A stretch of DNA of 6,193 bases from Nitriliruptorales bacterium (lineage in GTDB: Bacteria > Actinomycetota > Nitriliruptoria > Euzebyales > Egibacteraceae): positions 1 to 6,193 of the forward strand of contig SKPY01000495.1 of the NCBI GenBank assembly GCA_007119305.1, given 5' to 3'. The position numbers and the translations under genes are program-made. The notes beneath the pieces were generated by a model. The model saw only the letters and a program-made list of their open reading frames with translations, searched no databases and was not told the DNA's origin. Within the stretch, counting starts at the first letter, position 1. The number at the start of each line of letters is the position of its first letter. Below are positions 1-5,363 of this stretch, one piece after another.

Positions 1-6
1 CCCGCG

Positions 7-132
7 CCCGCCGGAGCGGATCCGGGGCCCTCTACGCCCGCACATGCGCTCCACCACCCCCGCCCCGCCCCGCCGGAGCGGATCCGGGGCCCTCTACGCC
101 CGCACATGCGCTCCACCACCCGCGCCCGCCGG
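7..132. repeat. Direct-repeat array, two identical 53-bp copies plus a partial third
   Basis: Positions 7-59 and 69-121 are identical over 53 bases, offset 62. Each copy begins CCCGCCGGAGCGGATCCGGG and ends CTCCACCACCC. Positions 119-132 equal positions 1-14 (CCCGCGCCCGCCGG), so a third copy starts and then diverges, and the array probably continues left of the window. The copies are separated by a C-rich filler at 60-68. Inside each copy GGAGCG (13-18 and 75-80) is the reverse complement of CGCTCC (47-52 and 109-114), a possible weak stem. A decayed copy follows the next gene at 1207-1264. No coding or mobile-element function can be assigned. Confidence 0.85.
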
Positions 133-228
133 CGCGCGCCGTGACTCCACGGGTGTCGCGAACCGCTCATCCACAGCTTCACGCCGGCCGCGCTGTCGCG
201 TCCTGCACAGGCGGGTTACACGTGGACG

Positions 229-1206
229 ATGGGCAATCGCGCCGCACGCCTCGACGACCTGCGTGGCCTCGCCTCGACCCAGGACGGTCAGTTCGCCACC
301 ACGCAGGCGCTGCAACGTGGCTGCTCCCGCGACGCGCTGAGGGCACTGCGTGCCCGGGGGGAGATCATTGGTGTTCGTCTCGGTGTGTGGCGCTTCCGTG
401 TCGCGCCCGGCGAGCCGGATCCCGCGGTGACCGCCTTCCTCGCGTGCTGGCCGCACGCAGTGATCTCCCATGCGAGCGCGGCGCGCCATCACGGGCTCCG
501 ACGCGTCGCCGTCCCCGCCAAGCCGACGGTGACCGTGCCGCACGGCATCCGCCGAAGTCCGGCGGGCATCAGCGTGCATCAGTCCCGCGATCTGCCGACG
601 GCGGACATCGTCACGGTCGGCGGCGTGCGCTACACAAGCCTCGCCCGCACCGTCGTCGACCTCGCCGATCCCACCGACCTCTGGGAGACCCTGGCCGTCC
701 TCGACGACGCGGTGGCCGCCGGCGCCAATCCGCGGTGGCTCCACCGCCGGGCCGCGGCGCTCGCGGACGGGCGGGCCGTCATCGCGGTGCTGCGCGACGC
801 CACCCACCCCCGCGCGGCGTCCGTCTTCCGCTCCTGGCTCGAGCGCGCCGCAGCGCACGTCTACCGTGCGGCGACCCTGCCCGCGCCCGAGTGGAACGTG
901 AAGCTGCGCGACCAATTCGGGACCATCGGCATCGTCGACGCGCTGTGGACGCAGTGGAGGGTCATCAGCGAGAAGGAGGGCCTGCGCTTTCACACCTCGC
1001 CGCGACAACGCCGGGACGATGCCCGACGTTTCAACCGACTCCGCGATGCGCGATACGACCCACGAAGGTTCACGTGGGAAGACGTCGTCCACCGGCCTGT
1101 CGAGGTCGCCGCCACCATCATGCGGGCCCTGCGCGCGGCCGGTGCCGACCTCGACCCCGCGCGCATCCCCCGGCGCATCACGCTCCCCGACCGCCCCTTC
1201 GTCTGA
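229..1206 (+). CDS. AbiEi-type antitoxin-domain protein with Vsr/DUF559-like C-terminus
   Basis: A 325-residue protein of the actinobacterial 'type IV toxin-antitoxin AbiEi family antitoxin domain' group. Residues about 10-58 form a winged helix of the AbiEi N-terminal kind (TTQALQRGCSRDALRAL, then a basic strand ending GVWRF). The conserved ISHASAARHHGL follows at 79-90. The C-terminal 120 residues resemble the very-short-patch-repair/DUF559 fold: E205, D237 in GIVDALW, E248 and E250 in SEKEG where the family usually has EVDG, then FH, a basic Asp-containing helix (260-275) and RFTWEDV (280-286). The Asp and first Glu expected of a PD-(D/E)XK site remain; the usual second Asp is Glu. DNA binding is likely from the family; nuclease activity is inference. 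No AbiEii nucleotidyltransferase toxin is beside it, so it is an orphan here. ATG 229 is the first in-frame start; its ribosome site is poor (GGCGGG 14 bases upstream). Confidence 0.75.
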   Translation: MGNRAARLDDLRGLASTQDGQFATTQALQRGCSRDALRALRARGEIIGVRLGVWRFRVAPGEPDPAVTAFLACWPHAVISHASAARHHGLRRVAVPAKPTVTVPHGIRRSPAGISVHQSRDLPTADIVTVGGVRYTSLARTVVDLADPTDLWETLAVLDDAVAAGANPRWLHRRAAALADGRAVIAVLRDATHPRAASVFRSWLERAAAHVYRAATLPAPEWNVKLRDQFGTIGIVDALWTQWRVISEKEGLRFHTSPRQRRDDARRFNRLRDARYDPRRFTWEDVVHRPVEVAATIMRALRAAGADLDPARIPRRITLPDRPFV

Positions 1207-1264
1207 CCCGGCCCCGCTGGTGCAGATCCGTGGGGCTAGAGGCCCCCGCAGCCACTCCACCACC
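1207..1264. repeat. Diverged copy of the left-edge repeat, directly after the AbiEi-like gene
   Basis: Aligned without gaps to positions 1-58, this stretch matches at about 43 of 58 bases by my hand count. The best blocks are GATCCG (1225-1230) and CTCCACCACC (1255-1264), in the same order and orientation as the left array. It begins at the first base after the TGA stop of the upstream gene, so that gene is bracketed by direct repeats. GC-rich composition inflates chance matches, but the ungapped length and shared anchors argue for true relatedness. Confidence 0.5.
1232..1246. terminator. Weak candidate bidirectional terminator hairpin
   Basis: GGGGC (1232-1236), loop TAGAG, GCCCC (1242-1246) forms a perfect 5-bp stem between the convergent AbiEi-like gene and mutase gene. 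There is no T-run on either side. It lies inside the diverged repeat copy, and nothing better was found in the 122-bp gap. Confidence 0.25.
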
Positions 1265-1328
1265 GCCAGGGAGGGTAGTGCCGGTGCGGGCGGGTCCCCC
1301 CCGGGGTCGGGTCGTCGCTGCGTGCGGG

Positions 1329-2996
1329 TCAGATGACCGGCGGCTCGCGGTAGGTGCCGAAGACCTCCTTCATCGCCCCGCAGATCTCGCCGAGCGTGGC
1401 GTCGGCGCGTACGGCGTCCATGATCGGGGGGATGAGGTTCGCGTCGGTCGCGCAGGCGGCCTTGAGGGCCTCCATGGCCGCCGCGGCGCGGTCGGGATCA
1501 CGGCGGGCGCGGAACTCGGCGAGGCGCTGCCCTTGCGCCCGTTCGACCTCCTTGGAGATCCGCAGGATCTCGAGGTCGGCCTCGTCGGGCTCGGCGTTGA
1601 CGTTCACGCCGACGATCCGCTTGTCGCCCTTCTCGAGCTTCTTCTGATACTCGAAGGCGGCGTCGGCGATCTCGCCCATGAACCATCCGGTCTCGATGCC
1701 GCGCAGCATCCCGCCGGTGATCGTGCCGTCGTCGCTCATGTCGAGGATCTTGGCGAAGCACTCCTCCGCCTTGGCTTCGACCTGGTCGGTCAGCCACTCG
1801 ACGAACCACGAGCCGCCGAGCGGGTCGATCGTGTTGGTGACCTCGGTCTCCTCCGCGATGACCTGCTGGGTGCGCAGCGCGACCTTGGCCGCGTGTTCGC
1901 TGGGCAGCGCGAGCACCTCGTCGAGAGCGTTCGTGTGCAGGCTCTGGGTACCGCCCAGCACCGCAGCGAGCGCCTCGATCGCCGTGCGCACGATGTTGTT
2001 GTCCGGCTGCTGCGCGGTGAGGCTCACACCCGCGGTCTGGGTGTGGAAGCGCATGAGCATCGCCTTCTCGTCCGTCGCACCGTAGCGGTCGCGCAGCCAG
2101 CGGGCCCAGATCCGGCGGCCGGCGCGGAACTTCGCGATCTCCTCGAAGAAGTCGATGTGGGCGTCGAAGAAGAACGACAGGCGCGGGCCGAACTTGTCGA
2201 GGACGAGGCCGCGGGACTGGCCGAGCTCGACGTAGGAGAACCCTGCGGCGAGCGTGAACGCGAGCTCCTGCGCCGCCGTCGAGCCCGCCTCGCGGATGTG
2301 GTAGCCGGAGATCGAGATCGGGTGGTAGCGCGGCAGGTGCGCGCTGGTGAACTCCATCAGGTCGCCGATCAGGCGCAGATGAGGCTCGGGCGGGAACAGC
2401 CACTCCTTCTGGGCGATGTACTCCTTGTGGATGTCGGTCTGCAGCGTCCCACCGAGCTGGCTCGGCTCGAACCCCTGGCGTTCCGCCGCGACGCAGTACA
2501 TGGCGAAGAGCACCGCTGCGGGTGCGTTGATCGTCATCGAGGTGGTGATCTCGCCGAGGGGGATGCGGTCGAACAGCCGCTCCATGTCCTCGATCGTGTC
2601 GACCGCCACGCCGCAGTGGCCGACCTCACCCGCGCTCTCGGGCTCATCGGAGTCGCGACCCATGAGCGTGGGCATGTCGAAGGCCACCGACAGCCCGTGC
2701 TGCCCGGCCTGCAGCAGGTCGTGATAGCGCTGGTTCGTGTCCGCCACCGAGCCGAAGCCCGCGAACTGGCGGATCGTCCACGGCCTGCCGCGGTACATCG
2801 ACGGGTAGACGCCCCGCGTGAAGGGGAACACGCCCGGGAAGCCGATCCTGGACACGTCCGGCTCGTAGTTGTGCGGGCCCACCAACGGCGGCACCTCGTC
2901 ACCCGACAGGGTGGTGAACTCCACAGCACGCGTCGGCGTCGCCTCGTAGCGCCGCTGCCACTCGTCGGCCTGCTCGCGGATCTCGTCGGGGTTCAT
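1329..2996 (-). CDS. B12-dependent acyl-CoA mutase large subunit, isobutyryl-CoA-mutase-like (methylmalonyl-CoA mutase family)
   Basis: This 555-residue protein is the catalytic TIM-barrel half of a coenzyme B12-dependent acyl-CoA mutase, which moves the thioester carbon skeleton by a radical mechanism in the cytosol. Diagnostic blocks are GRPWTIRQFAGFG (70-82), GLSVAFDMPTLMGRDSD (about 101-117), HKEYIAQKEWLF (190-201), SGYHIREAG with the conserved catalytic His233 (230-238), and TAQQPDNN, LGGTQSLHTNALDE and DPLGGSWFVE toward the C-terminus. The two substrate-specificity positions are Phe78 and Gln196, 118 residues apart. That is the isobutyryl-CoA mutase pair; methylmalonyl-CoA mutase has Tyr/Arg, and 2-hydroxyisobutyryl-CoA mutase has Ile at the first position. 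The chain ends before the cobalamin-binding domain of one-piece mutases (700 or more residues), so a separate small subunit is required. The ATG at 2996 has a strong GGGAGG six bases upstream. Family is certain; substrate is inferred from the two residues. MeaB, its expected chaperone, lies 2.4 kb to the right. Confidence 0.95.
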   Translation of the reverse strand: MNPDEIREQADEWQRRYEATPTRAVEFTTLSGDEVPPLVGPHNYEPDVSRIGFPGVFPFTRGVYPSMYRGRPWTIRQFAGFGSVADTNQRYHDLLQAGQHGLSVAFDMPTLMGRDSDEPESAGEVGHCGVAVDTIEDMERLFDRIPLGEITTSMTINAPAAVLFAMYCVAAERQGFEPSQLGGTLQTDIHKEYIAQKEWLFPPEPHLRLIGDLMEFTSAHLPRYHPISISGYHIREAGSTAAQELAFTLAAGFSYVELGQSRGLVLDKFGPRLSFFFDAHIDFFEEIAKFRAGRRIWARWLRDRYGATDEKAMLMRFHTQTAGVSLTAQQPDNNIVRTAIEALAAVLGGTQSLHTNALDEVLALPSEHAAKVALRTQQVIAEETEVTNTIDPLGGSWFVEWLTDQVEAKAEECFAKILDMSDDGTITGGMLRGIETGWFMGEIADAAFEYQKKLEKGDKRIVGVNVNAEPDEADLEILRISKEVERAQGQRLAEFRARRDPDRAAAAMEALKAACATDANLIPPIMDAVRADATLGEICGAMKEVFGTYREPPVI

Positions 2997-3002
2997 CCCG
3001 CG

Positions 3003-3008
3003 CCTCCC
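3003..3008 (-). promoter_or_regulatory. Strong ribosome binding site of the mutase gene
   Basis: On the minus strand GGGAGG is followed by six bases (CGCGGG) and then the ATG at 2996, which fixes that start. It is one of two clear Shine-Dalgarno sites in the window, the other being that of the aldehyde dehydrogenase. Confidence 0.8.
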
Positions 3009-3086
3009 AAGGGTGGATGGATGCGTCTACCCGCCAGCGTTCCCACCGGCAGGGCGGTTGGATCGCTGCACACCGTAGCACGACCG

Positions 3087-3102
3087 ATAGTAGGCCGACC
3101 TA
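3087..3102 (-). promoter_or_regulatory. Candidate promoter/operator upstream of the mutase
   Basis: The minus strand carries TACTAT (complement of 3087-3092), four of six matches to a -10 hexamer. It overlaps an interrupted palindrome TAGG-CCGA-CCTA at 3091-3102. No convincing -35 element is seen. The position suits a leader of about 85 bases, and a promoter is needed here if marR transcription stops at the hairpin beside it. Weak evidence. Confidence 0.22.
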
Positions 3103-3104
3103 GG

Positions 3105-3126
3105 AAACAACCCGATGTCGCTCGGG
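3105..3126 (-). terminator. Candidate intrinsic terminator of the marR transcript
   Basis: On the minus strand CCCGA, a six-base loop and TCGGG (3126 to 3111) form a perfect 5-bp GC-rich stem. It is followed at once by TTGTTT (3110 to 3105), the most T-rich stretch in the gap. It lies 14 bases after the marR stop. A second small hairpin, CACCG-GCTA-CGGTG (3134-3147), overlaps that stop codon. The stem is short, so efficiency is uncertain. Confidence 0.45.
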
Positions 3127-3139
3127 CGCACCACACCGG

Positions 3140-3652
3140 CTACGGTGCGGGCTCTGGCCCGGTCTGCGGATCGCCCAGCGCGACGCGCAGGCGAGCGAGC
3201 GAGCCCGTCAGGTCACGCGCCTCAGCGTCGCTCAGTGACCCGACCGCGAAGCGCGCCTCGACGAGATCCTTGGTGGCGCGCTCGGCGACGGCGCGACCCT
3301 CGGGCGTGATCGCCGCGAGCGTGCGGCGCCGGTCGTGCTCGTGCGGGGTGCGCCGCACGAGGCCCTGCTGCTCGAGGCGGTCGATCGTGTGCGTGATGCT
3401 CGTGGGGTGGACCATGAGTCGCTCGCCCATCTTGCCGAGAGGCAGCGCACCGCGGCTGGAGAACAGCAGCAGCACCAGCGCCTCGTAGCGGGCGAACGAC
3501 AGCCCGTGCGGCTCGAGCAGAGCGTTGATGCGCGACAGCACGAGCTGCTGCACGCGGATGATCGACGTCACCGCCGCCATCGGGTCGGCGGCGTCCCAGC
3601 GGCCGGACCACTGGCGGTGGGCCTCGGCGATGGGGTCGAACGGGGGGCTCAT
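3140..3652 (-). CDS. MarR-family winged-helix transcriptional regulator
   Basis: A 170-residue DNA-binding regulator of the MarR family; such proteins bind palindromic operators as dimers and usually release on binding a small ligand. From the chosen ATG, residues about 25-48 form the dimerization helix. LSFARYEALVLLLF (51-64) leads into the winged helix, with the recognition helix in MVHPTSITHTIDRLEQQGLVRR (residues 80-101). The basic wing HEHDRRRTLAAITPEGR (104-120) carries the family's Asp-Arg-Arg motif. A C-terminal helix pair follows. A GTG 36 bases upstream (3688) would add 12 residues (182 total). I chose ATG 3652 because the shorter form fits the family and leaves a leader after the candidate -10; neither start has a good ribosome site. 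It is divergent from the aldehyde dehydrogenase gene, the usual arrangement for a MarR protein controlling its neighbour and itself. The ligand is unknown. Confidence 0.92.
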   Translation of the reverse strand: MSPPFDPIAEAHRQWSGRWDAADPMAAVTSIIRVQQLVLSRINALLEPHGLSFARYEALVLLLFSSRGALPLGKMGERLMVHPTSITHTIDRLEQQGLVRRTPHEHDRRRTLAAITPEGRAVAERATKDLVEARFAVGSLSDAEARDLTGSLARLRVALGDPQTGPEPAP

Positions 3653-3654
3653 CG

Positions 3655-3706
3655 CGCACGATCGTAGCCGCCGACGGGCCGCCGACACGCGGACGTGCGA
3701 TCATAG
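3655..3706. promoter_or_regulatory. Candidate MarR operator pair and marR promoter in the divergent gap
   Basis: Two related 13-mers lie in the same orientation 39 bases apart: CGCACGATCGTAG (3655-3667) and CGTGCGATCATAG (3694-3706), matching at 10 of 13 positions. The first contains the perfect palindrome ACGATCGT (3658-3665). On the minus strand the second contains TATGAT (3705 to 3700), five of six matches to a -10 hexamer, which would start marR transcription about 40 bases before its ATG. Binding at these sites could repress marR and affect the aldehyde dehydrogenase gene. No clear -35 is visible for either direction. Operator identity is inference. Confidence 0.4.
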
Positions 3707-3733
3707 GCGGTGCACCCTACTCGTCGGTAACCC

Positions 3734-3738
3734 AGGAG
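3734..3738 (+). promoter_or_regulatory. Ribosome binding site of the aldehyde dehydrogenase
   Basis: AGGAG lies five bases before ATG 3744. It decides this start over far-upstream in-frame codons (reaching back to 3525) that would run into the marR gene on the other strand. Confidence 0.8.
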
Positions 3739-3743
3739 CAGCG

Positions 3744-5243
3744 ATGACGGTCGCTTCCCACGACCTCGCGGTCGAGCACGAGACGTTCGACTCCCTCGAC
3801 CCCGCCACCGGCGCGGTGGTCGCAACGTTCCCCGTCCACACGGCCCGGGAGGTCGAGGCCACGGTGGTGCGTGCCCGAGCAGCGGCCGCATGGTGGCGGG
3901 CCATCGGCTTCGCCGAGCGGAGGAAGCGCCTCCTCGCGGTCCGTGCCGCGATCGCCCGCCGGGCGGAGGAGGTCGCCGAGCTGATCCACCGCGAGATGGG
4001 CAAGCCGGTCTTCGACGGCTACCTCGAGGTGCTCATGGCCTGCGAGCACCTGACCTTCGCGGCGAAGCACGCGCAGCGGGTGCTCGGTCCCCGGCGGGTC
4101 CGTCCGGGGCTGTTGACGCCCAACCACGCCGCCACCGTGGAGTACCAGCCCCTCGGCGTCGTCGGGCTGATCACCCCGTGGAACTACCCCCTGGTGGTCC
4201 CGCTGTCCGACGCGGCCGCCGCGCTCGGCGCGGGCAACGCGGTCGTGTGCAAGCCGAGCGAGTTCACCCCGGCGGTGGCGCGCTGGCTCGTGGACCGCTT
4301 CGCGGAGGCCATCCCGGAGCACCGCGTGGTCGAGCTCGTCACCGGCTTCGGCGACACGGGCGCAGCCCTGTGCACGTCAGGGGTGGACAAGCTCTCCTTC
4401 ACCGGTTCCCTGGCTGTCGGTCGGAAGATCATGGCAGCCTGCGCGGAGACGCTGACCCCGGTCACGCTCGAGCTCGGGGGCAAGGACGCCATGATCGTCG
4501 ACCACGACGCCGATCTCGAGGCGGCAGCGGATGCCGCCGCCTTCGGCGCCTACTGGAACGCCGGACAGACCTGCCTCTCGGTGGAGCGCGCCTACGTCCA
4601 CGAGCAGGTGTTCGACGCCTTCGTCGCGAAGGTCGCCGACCGGATCCGGGACGTGCGCGCCGGCGAGGGTCCGGAGGCGAAGCTCGGGCCCATGGCGACC
4701 CCCGCCCAGCTCGAGACCGTGACCGAGCAGATCCGCGACGCGCTCGCGCGCGGTGCGACCGCGGTGGTCGGCGGGCTCGAGTCCATCCGCCCGCCCTACA
4801 TCGACCCGGTGCTGCTGACCGACGTGCCTGACGACGCCCTGATGATTACCGCCGAGACCTTCGGGCCGACGCTGCCGGTCTTCAAGGTGCGTGACGCCGA
4901 GGAGGGCGTCGCCAGGGCGAACGTGAGCCCGTTCGCGCTCGGGGCGAGCGTCTTCAGCAAGCGCCGCGGCCGCGAGCTCGCCCGCGGGCTGCGCACCGGG
5001 GCGTGCAGCATCAACGGGGTGATGAGCTTCTACGCCCACGCGGGGCTGCCGTTCGGCGGAGTCGGCGATTCCGGCTTCGGGACGGTCCACGGGCCTGACG
5101 GCCTGCGCAACTTCACCCACCCCAAGGCCGTCACGCAGCGGCGGTTCGGGCTCGGCAAGCTCGCCCCGGACCAGCTCGAGCGGCACCCGCGCGCCGTCGA
5201 CTACCTGCCGAAGGTCGCTCGGCTCCTCTACGGCCGCGGCTGA
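3744..5243 (+). CDS. NAD(P)-dependent aldehyde dehydrogenase family protein
   Basis: A 499-residue cytosolic aldehyde dehydrogenase, full length for the superfamily, oxidizing an aldehyde to its acid with NAD+ or NADP+. The catalytic set is complete: PWNYP with oxyanion Asn147, cofactor-binding Lys170 in CKPSE, FTGS (219-222), general base Glu243 in ELGGK, nucleophile Cys277 in NAGQTC, and Glu371 in ETFGP. The C-terminus has PFGGVGDSGFGTVHGPDG (436-453), typical of the succinate-semialdehyde/medium-chain branch. The general-base Glu argues against a CoA-acylating methylmalonate-semialdehyde dehydrogenase, which lacks it. Substrate cannot be read from sequence; succinate semialdehyde or another short aldehyde is possible. 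It is transcribed divergently from the MarR gene and is probably its target. It converges on meaB, with a long palindrome between them. A 20-bp tandem duplication spans its stop codon. Confidence 0.95.
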   Translation: MTVASHDLAVEHETFDSLDPATGAVVATFPVHTAREVEATVVRARAAAAWWRAIGFAERRKRLLAVRAAIARRAEEVAELIHREMGKPVFDGYLEVLMACEHLTFAAKHAQRVLGPRRVRPGLLTPNHAATVEYQPLGVVGLITPWNYPLVVPLSDAAAALGAGNAVVCKPSEFTPAVARWLVDRFAEAIPEHRVVELVTGFGDTGAALCTSGVDKLSFTGSLAVGRKIMAACAETLTPVTLELGGKDAMIVDHDADLEAAADAAAFGAYWNAGQTCLSVERAYVHEQVFDAFVAKVADRIRDVRAGEGPEAKLGPMATPAQLETVTEQIRDALARGATAVVGGLESIRPPYIDPVLLTDVPDDALMITAETFGPTLPVFKVRDAEEGVARANVSPFALGASVFSKRRGRELARGLRTGACSINGVMSFYAHAGLPFGGVGDSGFGTVHGPDGLRNFTHPKAVTQRRFGLGKLAPDQLERHPRAVDYLPKVARLLYGRG

Positions 5244-5274
5244 CGCCGCCGCCACGCGGCTGATGCCGCCGCCA
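5235..5274. repeat. 20-bp tandem duplication across the aldehyde dehydrogenase stop
   Basis: CGCGGCTGACGCCGCCGCCA (5235-5254) is followed directly by a second copy (5255-5274) with a single change, C to T at 5264. The first copy holds the last codon and the TGA stop (5241-5243). Because 20 is not a multiple of three, the second copy adds nothing to the reading frame. It looks like a recent slippage duplication in noncoding sequence. Confidence 0.8.
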
Positions 5275-5300
5275 CAGGGCGCAGAGGACCCGGCCGCACA

Positions 5301-5348
5301 GCGCGCGGAGGATTCGTAACACCCGGGTGTTACGAATCCTTCGCGCGC
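5301..5348. terminator. 48-bp near-perfect palindrome, probable bidirectional terminator
   Basis: The two 24-base arms meet at CCC|GGG (5322-5327). They pair at every position except 5308/5341, which is a G-T (a wobble in plus-strand RNA). The inner 32 bp (5309-5340) are a perfect palindrome; the left inner arm is AGGATTCGTAACACCC. It sits in the 120-bp gap between convergent genes, 57 bases after the aldehyde dehydrogenase stop and 15 bases after the meaB stop. That suits a shared terminator, although no T-run follows on either strand and the stem is far longer than usual. A protein-binding site or a dispersed palindromic repeat are alternatives. Confidence 0.6.
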
Positions 5349-5363
5349 CCCGCCGCGGTCGGC

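Noticed and set aside
13..56. tRNA-like ends in the repeat: GGAGCG pairing with CGCTCC followed by ACCA, like an acceptor stem with CCA end.
   Set aside because: Only 28 bases separate the arms, there is no T-loop GGTTCGAATCC or anticodon arm, and the diverged copy at 1207-1264 does not keep the pairing.
1..132. CRISPR array.
   Set aside because: There are only two full repeats, too long at 53 bp, separated by a C-rich filler with no spacer-sized unique sequence, and no cas genes.
167..175. DnaA-box-like TCATCCACA upstream of the AbiEi-like gene.
   Set aside because: A single site with one mismatch, no cluster, no AT-rich unwinding region and no replication genes nearby.
1207..1264. Integron attC site after the AbiEi-like gene.
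   Set aside because: No GTTRRRY core sites or paired R/L boxes are visible, and no integrase is present in the window.
141..3488. Plus-strand open frame of more than 1,100 codons running antisense across the mutase and marR, with similar long antisense frames elsewhere (for example 94-1263 minus, 4377-5255 minus).
   Set aside because: It overlaps three well-supported genes, its translation is Arg/Ala/Pro-rich with no recognisable domain, and GC-rich codon bias removes stops from antisense frames.
3525..3743. N-terminal extension of the aldehyde dehydrogenase from an in-frame ATG at 3525.
   Set aside because: It would overlap marR on the other strand, shows no similarity to the family, and ATG 3744 has a well-placed AGGAG.
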